NCBI RefSeq assembly: GCF_011927795.1
Contig: NZ_JAATJJ010000001.1
Location: 1,251,897 to 1,315,896 of the forward strand
Reading direction: 5' to 3'
Source of the DNA: Saonia flava
Lineage (GTDB): Bacteria > Bacteroidota > Bacteroidia > Flavobacteriales > Flavobacteriaceae
Length of the DNA: 64,000 nt
Below, in pieces: positions 19,663 to 27,793 of the stretch. The position numbers were made by a program, and so were the translations under genes. A model generated the notes under the pieces. That model made no database searches. It was given only the letters and a program-made list of their open reading frames with translations, and was not told the origin of the DNA. The stretch's first letter is position 1. Each line of letters starts with the position of its first letter.

Positions 19663-20544
19663 TTAACGAAGGGACAAATATAGTTGAATTCTATTAATCT
19701 TATCCGAAGGGAAACCTTCAATATATTCTAATTCCTCAAACGAATTTATTGCTCCTATATTCTCTCTATGCACTACAATCTTTTGGGCCACATTATATTG
19801 AATATAAACCAATTTGGCTATTTCTTTTACCGATGCAGTGTTAATGTTTGTTTTTTTTATCATTGGAGGGTTTAACACTTTAAATCTTTCCAGTGTCTTT
19901 TGAACTACTTCTGCCTCCAGTCCATATACGTCGTACAATTGTTCATCCACAAGAAAACCACCCAAACGATTTCTAAATTTTATAATCCTGGCCGATAAAA
20001 TATCCCCAATACCATTTACCATTTGTAATTCTTCAGCCGTAACTATATTTAAATCCTTGATTTCAAGTAAATTTTCATTAGGAGTAATGGTTACCTTTTT
20101 GTTTTTACTCGACTGAGTATTATAATGTTTTGTCCACTCTGGAAATCTAAAATATGGAGAAATAATTTCTAATAATGAATCTGATACTTGGGTTACTTCT
20201 TGAAATTCCTTATCGGAATTCACAAATTTATTTTGGGCTCTAAAATCATGCAGTCTATCAATTTCTGAAACGGACATACCCAAAGCATATCCTTTATAGT
20301 CCGTTATAAAATTGGGGTTAAATGGGTATATCGGAATTGTGTCACTTTCTAATTGATGCTTTTTTAATTCATCTATTTCTGCTTGGAGGTCCGTATCAAC
20401 CGATAACAAATCTTTATCCCCTGTTATTTCTGTAGAGATATAGACTAAATGAACTCCTTGGAGCACTACTATAATGAGCAGCAAAAAGAAAATCCCATTC
20501 CGTTCTTGTTTATTGAACTTAAAATGGGATTTGATTTTTTTCAA
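19663..20544 (-). CDS. Membrane-anchored helix-hairpin-helix (ComEA-like) protein
   Basis: 293 residues. A basic N-terminus (KSHFKFNKQERNG) is followed by one membrane segment (about 17-35), then a mainly soluble exported part. It carries three units of the type NLNTAS-x-EL-x-x-V-x-GIG: a degenerate one (FNPNFITDYKGYALGM), a good one (DLNIVTAEELQMVNGIGDILSARI) and a third (NINTASVKEIAKL). Such HhH units bind DNA backbone in ComEA, the DNA-uptake receptor, but the family in Flavobacteriaceae is uncharacterised. The gene starts 9 bp after the AGCS symporter gene. Confidence 0.8.
   Translation of the reverse strand: MKKIKSHFKFNKQERNGIFFLLLIIVVLQGVHLVYISTEITGDKDLLSVDTDLQAEIDELKKHQLESDTIPIYPFNPNFITDYKGYALGMSVSEIDRLHDFRAQNKFVNSDKEFQEVTQVSDSLLEIISPYFRFPEWTKHYNTQSSKNKKVTITPNENLLEIKDLNIVTAEELQMVNGIGDILSARIIKFRNRLGGFLVDEQLYDVYGLEAEVVQKTLERFKVLNPPMIKKTNINTASVKEIAKLVYIQYNVAQKIVVHRENIGAINSFEELEYIEGFPSDKINRIQLYLSLR
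19675..19682 (-). promoter_or_regulatory. Possible -7 element for the acyl-CoA dehydrogenase gene
   Basis: TATATTTG on the minus strand lies about 37 nt before ATG 19638, inside the last codons of the HhH gene. No TTG at the right spacing is seen, so support is moderate. Confidence 0.4.
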
Positions 20545-20553
20545 TTTGTATGA

Positions 20554-22140
20554 TTATTTTGCCGCCTTAATGGCATCAAGATATCTATTCAATTGCTTTT
20601 TTACTATTGGGAACAAGAAATATAAACCTATCATATTAGGAAATACCATTGCAAAAATCATTGCATCAGAGAAATCCCATATGGATTTCATACTTGCTGC
20701 TGCACCAATAATTATGAATAACAAAAACAATAACTTATATACCAAATCTGCTGTTTTTCCACGTCCAAAAAGATATTTCCAGGATTGCAACCCATAATAG
20801 GACCATGAAATCATAGTAGACACGGCAAACAATACTACCGCGACAGTCAGGAATACATTTGAATATGGAATATATTTAGCAAAAGCCATAGAAGTAATTC
20901 CCGCTCCCTCATAAGAAACCCCATCGATCATTACGGCACCACCCTCTCCTCCATACTCAAAATAACCACCAAAATTAAATATAATGATGACTAAAGCGGT
21001 CATGGTACAAATTACCACTGTATCAATAAATGGTTCTAATAAGGCCACTAATCCTTCACTTGCAGAATAATTTGTCTTAACTGCTGAGTGTGCGATTGAT
21101 GCGGAACCGGCACCAGCCTCATTTGAAAAGGCGGCACGTTTAAAACCAACCAATAGCACCCCAATTATACTACCCACCCCAATTGCGGTAGGGTTAAAAG
21201 CTTCTTTTACAATTAGACTAATAGCATCATCAACTAAGGAGAAATTGCTTAAAATGATATACAAACATGCCACTAGGTACATTACTGCCATGAAAGGCAC
21301 TACTTTCTCCGTTACTGATGCTATTCTTTTGATACCTCCAATAATGATAATTCCTACCAAAATTGCCAATACCAATCCTATAACGGCTCCCGCACTTGTA
21401 CTTTCCAGTCCCATTAATTCTTTTAGAACAATAGTTGCCTGATTTGATTGTGCTGCATTACCACCTCCGAAAGAGCCTCCAATGCAGAAAATGGCAAACA
21501 ATACCGCCGCAATCTTACCCAGCATTGTAAATCCTTTGTCTTTTAAGCCCTTACTTATATAATACATTGGACCACCATAAACGACTCCATTTTCATCTAC
21601 ATCCCTATATTGGACGCCAAGAGTACATTCCACAAATTTGGTTGACATTCCTAGAAGTCCGCAAATAATCATCCAAAAAGTGGCACCAGGCCCTCCTAAG
21701 GCTATTGCTAAGGCCACACCAGCAATATTACCATTTCCCACTGTTCCGGAAACCGCAGTTGCCAAGGCTTGGAAGTGGCTTACTTCCCCCTCTTGGCTTT
21801 CATCCCTAATCGTATCTCTTATATCACCATCAACAGCAATATCTGGCGCACCAACTGAGTGCCCCCCTTCAATTTCATCATACTTTCCCCTTACTGTGTT
21901 TATAGCTTTTCCAAAATATCTAATGTTTGGAAAACCGAAATAAATCGTAAAAAACAATGCACTCACCACCAACAATATCAATACGAAAGGCACTCCCCCT
22001 ATTTCAAAGAAGATTACATTCGAAAAGAAATCCGATACGGGCTTAAATCCTTGGTCAATTTTTTCATCTAAGCCCATTTCTTGAGCAGATATAAAAAATG
22101 GTAAAAACAAGGCTATAAATGCGAGGATTCTGTACTTCAT
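20554..22140 (-). CDS. Sodium:alanine symporter (AGCS) family transporter
   Basis: 528 residues with an N-terminal signal-like segment and about ten membrane spans. Family signatures include GNGNIAGVALAIALGGPGATFWM (about residues 135-157), GGPMYYI and AFSNEAGAGSASIAHSA (about 336-352). It imports alanine or glycine with Na+. Compared with AGCS members of other phyla it carries extra residues at the N-terminus (a cleavable-looking MKYRILAFIALFLPFFISAQ), common in Bacteroidota. No regulator lies beside it. Confidence 0.92.
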   Translation of the reverse strand: MKYRILAFIALFLPFFISAQEMGLDEKIDQGFKPVSDFFSNVIFFEIGGVPFVLILLVVSALFFTIYFGFPNIRYFGKAINTVRGKYDEIEGGHSVGAPDIAVDGDIRDTIRDESQEGEVSHFQALATAVSGTVGNGNIAGVALAIALGGPGATFWMIICGLLGMSTKFVECTLGVQYRDVDENGVVYGGPMYYISKGLKDKGFTMLGKIAAVLFAIFCIGGSFGGGNAAQSNQATIVLKELMGLESTSAGAVIGLVLAILVGIIIIGGIKRIASVTEKVVPFMAVMYLVACLYIILSNFSLVDDAISLIVKEAFNPTAIGVGSIIGVLLVGFKRAAFSNEAGAGSASIAHSAVKTNYSASEGLVALLEPFIDTVVICTMTALVIIIFNFGGYFEYGGEGGAVMIDGVSYEGAGITSMAFAKYIPYSNVFLTVAVVLFAVSTMISWSYYGLQSWKYLFGRGKTADLVYKLLFLLFIIIGAAASMKSIWDFSDAMIFAMVFPNMIGLYFLFPIVKKQLNRYLDAIKAAK

Positions 22141-22203
22141 ATTATCAGTTTTTGGAGTTTAATTAGTCTTTGGTCGGCAATATCATAAAAAATACCAATA
22201 CAA

Positions 22204-23235
22204 TCAAGTATTGGCATTGAAATGTGGCTCCTCTATGTGGAACATTTCATTTAGTTTCTTAATCTGTTCTGGCCTTCCCAAAACAATCACTTTGCTTTTT
22301 GGCTCCATCTTTAAGTCAGCCTCTGGATTAATTATATAATTTCCATCTGGTTCAATATAACCTATAATTGTACAACCTGTCTTTCGTCTTAAATCCAAAT
22401 CCCTTAAAGATTTACAATCCGCTTTGCTGTTAAAATTTTCTATGGCCACCTCCTCTATATTAGTGGTATGCTCTCCTTCCAAGGACAGCTTGTCCATAAA
22501 TGTTATTAAATCCGGTATCACGACTAAAGAAGCCATGTGATCCCCCCCTATTTTATCTGGCATAATGACTTTGTCCGCACCAGCCAATCTTAATTTTTTT
22601 TGAGAAGTAACTTGTGACGCCCTACTAATTATTATAAGTTTCTTGTTGAGCTGTTTTGCCGAGAGTACCACAAACAAATTGGCCGCATCATCCGGCATGG
22701 CCGCTATTAGATATTGTGCACGTTCTATCCCAGCTTCTAAAAGGACTTCATCCTCATTGGCATCGCCTTCTACAAAAAGAATATCGTCTTCATACTTCTC
22801 TATAACTTCTTTATCCCTTTCAATTATTACAAATGGCCTATTATAAGCCTTTAAACGTTCTGCAGCCTGTGTGCCATTGCGGCCATAACCACATATAATG
22901 ATGTGATTGGATAGATTACTAATCATATTTTTCACTTTTTTCTTTTTTAGAAGTTCAAGAGAATTTCTACTTAATATATATTCTGTAATCACAGAGATTG
23001 CAAAGCCAAAAACAAAAACACTTGTGACAATTAAAAAAACAGTAAATATTTTTGCATCTGTTCCTAAGGGTTTTACCTCCGAAAAACCAACAGTAGTCAC
23101 TGTGATTATAGTCATGTAAAAGGCTTCTATCCAAGAATAGTCAGATATAAACTTATATCCCATTACACCTATAAAAAGCACCAAAGACATTAAAAAAAGT
23201 GCTAAATACAGTTTGGACCTGAAAAATTTTATCAT
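22204..23235 (-). CDS. Two-TM potassium channel with RCK (TrkA-N/TrkA-C) domain
   Basis: 343 residues. Two membrane helices (about 10-28 and 63-85) flank a pore loop whose filter reads T47-T48-V49-G50-F51-S52-E53. This is a variant of TVGYGD in which the second Gly is Ser. An RCK domain follows with the Rossmann motif GYGRNG (116-121) and an acidic residue after strand 2 (Glu139), so it should bind NAD or a nucleotide; a TrkA-C domain forms the last 80 residues. The overall plan is that of MthK-like channels. Ion selectivity is uncertain because of the altered filter. It overlaps no neighbour and is 2 bp after the PspC-like gene. Confidence 0.88.
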   Translation of the reverse strand: MIKFFRSKLYLALFLMSLVLFIGVMGYKFISDYSWIEAFYMTIITVTTVGFSEVKPLGTDAKIFTVFLIVTSVFVFGFAISVITEYILSRNSLELLKKKKVKNMISNLSNHIIICGYGRNGTQAAERLKAYNRPFVIIERDKEVIEKYEDDILFVEGDANEDEVLLEAGIERAQYLIAAMPDDAANLFVVLSAKQLNKKLIIISRASQVTSQKKLRLAGADKVIMPDKIGGDHMASLVVIPDLITFMDKLSLEGEHTTNIEEVAIENFNSKADCKSLRDLDLRRKTGCTIIGYIEPDGNYIINPEADLKMEPKSKVIVLGRPEQIKKLNEMFHIEEPHFNANT

Positions 23236-23237
23236 AC

Positions 23238-23465
23238 TTATAAATCAAAAACTGAGGTTCTTTTGGTATACACCAAATCTTTAATTTTCAACCAAAAAGC
23301 CAAAAACAAATACAAAGCAAAACCAAAACCCAGTGTAACAAATGTTAAATAAATAAAGGAAGTTCTTACCACTCTAGCTCTAATTCCAATTCGCTCCGCA
23401 ATACGCCGACATACTTCAAATCCTCTTTTTTGAAAATAGTACAATATTTGGTAGAAAAAATTCAT
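23238..23465 (-). CDS. Small PspC-domain-like membrane protein
   Basis: 75 residues. The segment RRIAERIGIRARVVRTSFIYLTFVTLGFGFALYLFLAFWLK, read in parts, matches the PspC pattern: a short N-terminal region for membrane association followed by one long hydrophobic helix. PspC proteins elsewhere take part in the phage-shock envelope stress response; no pspA is nearby. It lies 8 bp after the DUF2851 gene and 2 bp before the channel gene, so the three probably form one transcript. Confidence 0.7.
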   Translation of the reverse strand: MNFFYQILYYFQKRGFEVCRRIAERIGIRARVVRTSFIYLTFVTLGFGFALYLFLAFWLKIKDLVYTKRTSVFDL

Positions 23466-23473
23466 GCCTAAAA

Positions 23474-24757
23474 TTAGTCAATTCTATTTAATAAACTCCC
23501 TCCAATTGTACACTGTAAGCATTTGTTCTTTGAACAATATTCATTGTACATCTGAATTACCGCCTGGCTCTCCAATGAGTTTTCAGGATTTACACCAAGT
23601 TTTGTGAAACCATTGATAACATTATTCTCTTCTTTTTGCAAGCTTGCTGCCATTTTAAGCACTTCTTCACCTACATCCTTGCCACTATGCTTTGCATGGC
23701 AAAATTTTACAGGAAGTATAGTATTTATGATTAATAGATTAATGAATTTTTTGGTGAGTTTTTTGGTGCTTTTATTTGATTCCTTTCCAAAAACATAATG
23801 ATTGTCCCAATAATCACTGGCAGAAACTTCAAAAACAGAATAAATTTCCTCAATTGTGTTTGCCCCAATCAGTTTACTAAAAACATTTTTATGAGTCGTA
23901 TATAAGTTAGCCACTTGTGACAGTCTGATTGTTGGAAAATTAGGAGGCCTTAGTTTAAAAAACCCTGGCCTTATAATTCCTTCATTATTTATGGAATATT
24001 TATTTTTTAAAAATTGATATTCATTTCTAAGTGCAATATAATATCCGTCCACAATATCAGCATCATCTAGAAGTCCAGCCATCCCAAACATAATACTTTC
24101 CAGTTGCAGGACATTGTTTTGAAGTTTTCTTACGATAGAAAAATCTAATGCTTTCGCAATACTAAAAAAAGAATCCCCATTGATATTAAGCCCAAAATTC
24201 TTTAGCAAAAGGCAGAACAGAACTTTTTCCCAATCATTTTTGGTTTGCTCCAAGATATCCAATATAAATCCCGATTTTCTTTCCAGACGTTCGAAATAGA
24301 GCCTTTCCAACCAGTTTTTGAGCAAAAATTCATCAACATCATCTATATTATTTTCACAATTGATAAAAACAACATTCTTTTTATCCAATAACACTTGGTG
24401 CGCTTCCAATAGCTTCGTGGAAATATAATTTTTCAGTTCCAACGTTGGAATCTCAGTATTGTCCTTTCTATAAATAGGAGTATCATTTTCCCAAACCACA
24501 TGAAGAATAACGTTCTCGTAATTTTTGTCTTCCTCATGATGATGTGCGTACCAATCTGATGTTTTAATGTGCATCTCTACATTACCTGCCCATAACTGAC
24601 CATCAATCTTAATTTTAGCGTTAAAGAAGTCTGGTCCTTCCAATACATTGTGAGTACCAAAATCTACAATGGAGACTGGTTCACTATTGGTTGTGCACAA
24701 ATCTGATGTTTGCATCCTCTTATACTTCCAAATAAAATGCAACAAATCTTCTCGCAT
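23474..24757 (-). CDS. DUF2851 family protein
   Basis: 427 residues. The N-terminal LHFIWKYKRM and the segment SIVDFGTHNVLEGPDFFNAKI (read as VDxGxxNxxxGPDF) are hallmark sequences of DUF2851, a soluble family common in Bacteroidota and without known function. The conserved Asp/His/Asn cluster (GNVEMHIKTSDWYAHHH) suggests a nuclease-like metal site, but that is inference. Near the C-terminus it has four Cys (CSKNKCLQC), possibly metal binding. It begins a three-gene transcript with the PspC-like and channel genes. Confidence 0.88.
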   Translation of the reverse strand: MREDLLHFIWKYKRMQTSDLCTTNSEPVSIVDFGTHNVLEGPDFFNAKIKIDGQLWAGNVEMHIKTSDWYAHHHEEDKNYENVILHVVWENDTPIYRKDNTEIPTLELKNYISTKLLEAHQVLLDKKNVVFINCENNIDDVDEFLLKNWLERLYFERLERKSGFILDILEQTKNDWEKVLFCLLLKNFGLNINGDSFFSIAKALDFSIVRKLQNNVLQLESIMFGMAGLLDDADIVDGYYIALRNEYQFLKNKYSINNEGIIRPGFFKLRPPNFPTIRLSQVANLYTTHKNVFSKLIGANTIEEIYSVFEVSASDYWDNHYVFGKESNKSTKKLTKKFINLLIINTILPVKFCHAKHSGKDVGEEVLKMAASLQKEENNVINGFTKLGVNPENSLESQAVIQMYNEYCSKNKCLQCTIGGSLLNRID

Positions 24758-24768
24758 TGTCCTAAAAT

Positions 24769-24798
24769 AAAAAATCCTGCAATAAGCAGGATTCTTTT
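24769..24798 (-). terminator. Terminator of the rhodanese gene
   Basis: On the minus strand AATCCTGC pairs with GCAGGATT across a short loop and is followed by TTTTT. It separates the rhodanese gene from the DUF2851 gene. Confidence 0.8.
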
Positions 24799-24815
24799 TA
24801 CAATTATTTCTTTAA

Positions 24816-25127
24816 CTAATCAACAACCTCACCTTCCCAGTTCATAAATCCACCCTCAAGATTATAGGCATTTTTAAATCCAATTTGGTTCATAAGTGCA
24901 CAAGCTTGCCCACTTCTATTACCAGACCTGCAATACACATAATAGTTTTTTGTTTTGTCTAATTTTTCCAATTCATTTAAAAACTCTTGACCTAAATAAA
25001 TATCGATATTGGTAGCTCTGGGAATATACCCCTCCTCTACTTCTTCGGGTGTCCTTACATCAAGAATGAAGGCGTTTTCGTCCTTTTCCAATTGTTCTTC
25101 CCATTCCTCTTGCGATAAATCTGCCAT
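24816..25127 (-). CDS. Rhodanese-like domain protein, single domain
   Basis: 103 residues from ATG 25127 (MADLSQEEWEEQ). It has a single rhodanese domain with FILDVRTPEEVEEGYIP and the active-site loop C66-RSGNRSG. It has no signal peptide, so it acts in the cytoplasm, probably as a sulfurtransferase like GlpE/PspE-type proteins; the substrate is unknown. It is a single-gene unit between two terminators. Confidence 0.9.
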   Translation of the reverse strand: MADLSQEEWEEQLEKDENAFILDVRTPEEVEEGYIPRATNIDIYLGQEFLNELEKLDKTKNYYVYCRSGNRSGQACALMNQIGFKNAYNLEGGFMNWEGEVVD

Positions 25128-25155
25128 GTTTAACTGTTTTAATGAATGCAAAAAT

Positions 25156-25184
25156 AAAAATCCGAAACAAAATTTCGGATTTTT
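25156..25184 (-). terminator. Terminator of the thioredoxin-family gene
   Basis: AAAAATCCGAAA pairs with TTTCGGATTTTT around a short loop. It lies 20 bp after the stop at 25205 and ends the two-gene thioredoxin transcript. Confidence 0.82.
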
Positions 25185-25204
25185 ATCATAGTTTTTATTA
25201 CTAA

Positions 25205-25822
25205 CTAAACTTTAATAGTGCACCCAATGGCCTTTGTTGTTTTTGTTTCAATATTTTTACCTGCCAACATAGCATCCACAGCATCTTCAACATATTTAGT
25301 TTCAACAGATGCTTCATCAGAATAATTATCATCAATGGCTCCTATATATTCCACTTTATACTTGCCGTCCCTCTTGTTTAATAAATATACATGAGGTGTC
25401 CTAGAGGCTCCATATTGCGGAAATACCTTTTGTCCTTCATCCAATAAATAAGGAAAAGTGAATCCTTTTTCCTTAGCCCTAACTTTCATTTTCTCATAAC
25501 TATCTTTTGGTTGCACCTCTGGATTATTAGGATTTATTGCTATTACAGGAATTCCCATTTCTTTATATTTTTTATCCAAAGCAATGATTCTATCCTCATA
25601 AGCCACAGCATAGGGGCAACTGTTGCATGTAAAAATGACCAAGAAACCCTTGGCATCTACAAAGTCGGCCATTGAAACCATTTTTCCATTAATGTTCATT
25701 AAACTGAAATCAGTGGCATAATCCCCTACTTCATATCCCTCGGCATCGGAATTAAGATTAACAGTAAAAGCACTTGCCACTAACAAGATTACTATAAGTC
25801 CCAAGCTTTTTATTTTCTTCAT
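25205..25822 (-). CDS. Exported thioredoxin-fold protein (redoxin/AhpC-TSA type)
   Basis: 205 residues with signal peptide (hydrophobic 6-22). The thioredoxin fold has an active site C66-NSC69-PYA, and the segment ARTPHVYLL-like SRTPHVYLLNKRDGKY includes the cis-Pro loop. It is of the family annotated as thioredoxin family protein with motif CNSCPY, thought to work in the periplasm as an oxidoreductase. It ends IGCTIKV with a third Cys. It lies 4 bp after the TlpA-like gene. Confidence 0.88.
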   Translation of the reverse strand: MKKIKSLGLIVILLVASAFTVNLNSDAEGYEVGDYATDFSLMNINGKMVSMADFVDAKGFLVIFTCNSCPYAVAYEDRIIALDKKYKEMGIPVIAINPNNPEVQPKDSYEKMKVRAKEKGFTFPYLLDEGQKVFPQYGASRTPHVYLLNKRDGKYKVEYIGAIDDNYSDEASVETKYVEDAVDAMLAGKNIETKTTKAIGCTIKV

Positions 25823-25826
25823 GGTA

Positions 25827-26372
25827 TTAGTTTTTTATAAATGTATATAAACTGCTATTGAGCTCCTCATAGGTAAAGGATTGCTCATAAAAGGTCCTTT
25901 TATTTTTATTATAGATTATAGTTGCGGGGATTCCACCAGACCATTCTTTGTCCACTTTGGGAATCCAGGTATTCTGTTTGGGGTCATCCAAAATAATGAC
26001 CTTGGATCTAAGATTGTTTTTCTTTAAAAATGGCACCAATCTGGATTTCCACATTTTAGGCATATCCAAGCTCACTAAAACCACCTCAACATTGTTATCC
26101 TTTTGTTCCATGTGAAGTTTTTCAAAATAAGGCAGTTCTTCCACACAGGGTTGGCACCATGTTGCCCAAAAATTGATTACATAAGTTTTGTTATCCTCCA
26201 TATGGAACAAGGGCTCAATCCCATCAAAATCATAAACAGGAAGATTTATATCATCCACCTTAACTGTTTCTTTTGTTATTAGATCAGCTAACAACATTTG
26301 CGGTTCCTTCTTTTGCTTAGAACCACAAGCTGCCATAAAAACAAAAATTAATAAAGCTGTAATCTTTTGCAT
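25827..26372 (-). CDS. TlpA-like thioredoxin lipoprotein
   Basis: 181 residues from ATG 26372 (MQKITALLIFVFMAACGS). A lipobox places the acylated Cys at 16; a longer frame to 26405 would bury it. The thioredoxin domain has FWATWC73-QPC76-VEELP, the TlpA/ResA type, and a GGIPATIIYN cis-Pro loop. It likely reduces disulfides in the periplasm, for example of cytochrome c partners. It begins a two-gene unit with the redoxin downstream. Confidence 0.9.
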   Translation of the reverse strand: MQKITALLIFVFMAACGSKQKKEPQMLLADLITKETVKVDDINLPVYDFDGIEPLFHMEDNKTYVINFWATWCQPCVEELPYFEKLHMEQKDNNVEVVLVSLDMPKMWKSRLVPFLKKNNLRSKVIILDDPKQNTWIPKVDKEWSGGIPATIIYNKNKRTFYEQSFTYEELNSSLYTFIKN

Positions 26373-26473
26373 ATCAGAACATTGATAAATAAAATTAATC
26401 ATCATAAAATTGGAGATAGCCCTTTTAACAAAATTTTATCTCTTTTTAACACTTAAAGCAACGTCATTATCTA

Positions 26474-26481
26474 TACATTTG
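26474..26481 (+). promoter_or_regulatory. -7 element of the marR-yceI unit
   Basis: TACATTTG matches TAnnTTTG and lies 22 nt before ATG 26504. No TTG occurs at the usual spacing, so activation or weak basal expression is possible. Confidence 0.45.
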
Positions 26482-26499
26482 TATATACAATTATTGTAT
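26479..26499. promoter_or_regulatory. Overlapping palindromes at the marR promoter (putative operator)
   Basis: Two perfect inverted repeats overlap: TTGTAT/ATACAA at 26479-26490 and ATACAAT-T-ATTGTAT at 26485-26499. They touch the -7 box and end 4 nt before the MarR start codon, where an autorepressor would be expected to bind. Confidence 0.5.
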
Positions 26500-26503
26500 T
26501 GAC

Positions 26504-26950
26504 ATGAATGTAGAGAAGATTATTAAAACGGATAAGGAAATGTCTTTGGAAAGTAAGTCCATTATCCACTTGGTTTTGGTCAATAATAAAATAAATGAGG
26601 CTTTAACCAATGCATTAAAACCTTTTGATGTGTCCTTACAACAATTTAATGTACTTAGAATATTGCGAGGACAGAATGGGAAACCTGCCAACCTCAGCAC
26701 TCTCAATGAGCGTATGGTTACCAAAATGAGCAATACAACAAGATTAGTGGATAAATTGTTGCTAAAGGAATTTGTGGAAAGAACAACATGTGAAAGCAAT
26801 AGAAGAAAAGTAGAAATTACCCTCACTAAAAAAGGTGGTACAGTTCTTGAAAAGATGGATTATGTAATAATAAAAACCCAAAATTCACTGCTTAACAATT
26901 TTAAGGATGAAGAACTAATTGAATTAAACAGTCTATTAAACAAATTTTAA
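26504..26950 (+). CDS. MarR family transcriptional regulator
   Basis: 148 residues. The winged-helix core includes LSTLNERMVTKMSNTTRLVDKLL (recognition helix about 66-88) and the wing RTTCESNRRKVEITLTKKG. It should bind DNA as a dimer; the ligand is unknown. It is directly upstream of the YceI gene on the same strand, a frequent pair in Flavobacteriaceae, so YceI is a likely target. Palindromes at its promoter suggest autoregulation. Confidence 0.92.
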   Translation: MNVEKIIKTDKEMSLESKSIIHLVLVNNKINEALTNALKPFDVSLQQFNVLRILRGQNGKPANLSTLNERMVTKMSNTTRLVDKLLLKEFVERTTCESNRRKVEITLTKKGGTVLEKMDYVIIKTQNSLLNNFKDEELIELNSLLNKF

Positions 26951-26989
26951 TCATAACAATAATCATTAACACATTAATTAAAACAAAAA

Positions 26990-27568
26990 ATGAAAAAACA
27001 ATTATTTAGTTTAGCATTGGCCGTTGTATTCGGATTTACAGCAGCTGCCAACACTCCAATAGATGGAGAGAAAAAAGTAGTAAAACCCAGTGAAAGTTCA
27101 GTTACTTGGAAAGGATATAAAGTAACAGGTTCTCATGCGGGAACCATTTCCTTAAAAGAAGGTTTTTTAGAATTTGATGGCAAAAAGCTTATTGGTGGAG
27201 AATTCGTGGTTGATATGACCACATTGGAAACTACCGATGACATGGGCGACATGAGTGCAAAACTCAATGGTCACCTTAAATCTGATGACTTCTTTGGAGT
27301 AGAAGCCCACCCAACTTCTAAATTGGTCATTAAAAGTGCAAATTCCTTCAACAAAAACTCCTATACCGTTACAGGGGATTTAACAATTAAAGGAATTACA
27401 AAGCCGGTTACATTTGTTGTTTCTGTATTTGAAAACAAGGCAACGGCTACATTAAAAGTTGATCGATCTAAATACAACGTAAAATATAACTCAGGCAGTT
27501 TTTTTGATAACCTTGGTGACAAAATGATCTATGATGAGTTTGACCTAGTGGTTGATATGGCATTTTAA
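26990..27568 (+). CDS. YceI family periplasmic lipid-binding protein
   Basis: 192 residues with signal peptide (cleavage near AAANTP, residue about 20). The YceI lipocalin-like fold is shown by SSVTWKGYKVTGSHAGTI, the HLKSDDFFGVEAHPTSKL stretch and GDLTIKGITKPVTF. Members bind isoprenoid or fatty-acid-like molecules in the periplasm and are often controlled by MarR-type or stress regulators. It follows marR by 39 bp and is ended by a strong terminator. Confidence 0.93.
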   Translation: MKKQLFSLALAVVFGFTAAANTPIDGEKKVVKPSESSVTWKGYKVTGSHAGTISLKEGFLEFDGKKLIGGEFVVDMTTLETTDDMGDMSAKLNGHLKSDDFFGVEAHPTSKLVIKSANSFNKNSYTVTGDLTIKGITKPVTFVVSVFENKATATLKVDRSKYNVKYNSGSFFDNLGDKMIYDEFDLVVDMAF

Positions 27569-27590
27569 CGCCCCGAAACCCTACTGTTAT

Positions 27591-27632
27591 AATCCCCATC
27601 CTGAACAATCAGGATGGGGATTATTATTTTAA
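27591..27632 (+). terminator. Terminator of marR-yceI
   Basis: AATCCCCATCCTGA pairs perfectly with TCAGGATGGGGATT around ACAA, followed by ATTATTTT. It isolates the trp promoter region from the upstream unit. Confidence 0.9.
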
Positions 27633-27644
27633 AGGATTTAGGAG

Positions 27645-27675
27645 TTTGATAATTTAAAATTCCTTTCTATATTTG
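27645..27675 (+). promoter_or_regulatory. Promoter of the trp operon
   Basis: TTTG (27645-27648) is followed after 19 nt by TATATTTG (27668-27675), a full match to the Bacteroidota promoter. The transcript should start near 27679-27682, on or next to the leader-peptide ATG at 27681. Confidence 0.82.
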
Positions 27676-27680
27676 ATGCA

Positions 27681-27737
27681 ATGAAACTAATTACAGTAAA
27701 TATTTGGTGGTGGAACAACTTACGTCAAACGTCGTGA
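27681..27737 (+). CDS. trpL: trp operon leader peptide
   Basis: An 18-residue open frame, MKLITVNIWWWNNLRQTS, too short for routine ORF callers. Three consecutive TGG codons at 27705-27713 act as the tryptophan sensor. The stop TGA (27735-27737) lies inside the antiterminator arm. It is followed by an antiterminator/terminator pair and then trpE 73 bp downstream. Position, codon content and the RNA structures together make a leader peptide of a transcription attenuator very likely. Its ATG is almost at the predicted transcript start, so it may be translated without a leader. Confidence 0.9.
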   Translation: MKLITVNIWWWNNLRQTS

Positions 27738-27782
27738 GATAGTCCATACTATTATAATATATAGAGGCTTGTCATTCACGAC
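27731..27782 (+). promoter_or_regulatory. trp antiterminator
   Basis: GTCGTGA (27731-27737) is the exact complement of TCACGAC (27776-27782), with one further G-U pair. The second arm covers the loop and the start of the 3' arm of the terminator, so the two structures exclude each other. A ribosome stalled at the Trp codons leaves the first arm free; one at the stop codon covers it. Confidence 0.82.
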
Positions 27783-27793
27783 AAGCCTTTTTT
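27765..27793 (+). terminator. trp attenuator terminator
   Basis: AGGCTTGTC pairs with GACAAGCCT around ATTCAC and is followed by a run of T. It lies between trpL and trpE and would stop transcription when tryptophan is plentiful. Confidence 0.9.

Noticed and set aside
26491-26826. Minus-strand frame across marR
   Set aside because: Shadow of the MarR coding sequence; the plus-strand frame has a full winged-helix domain.
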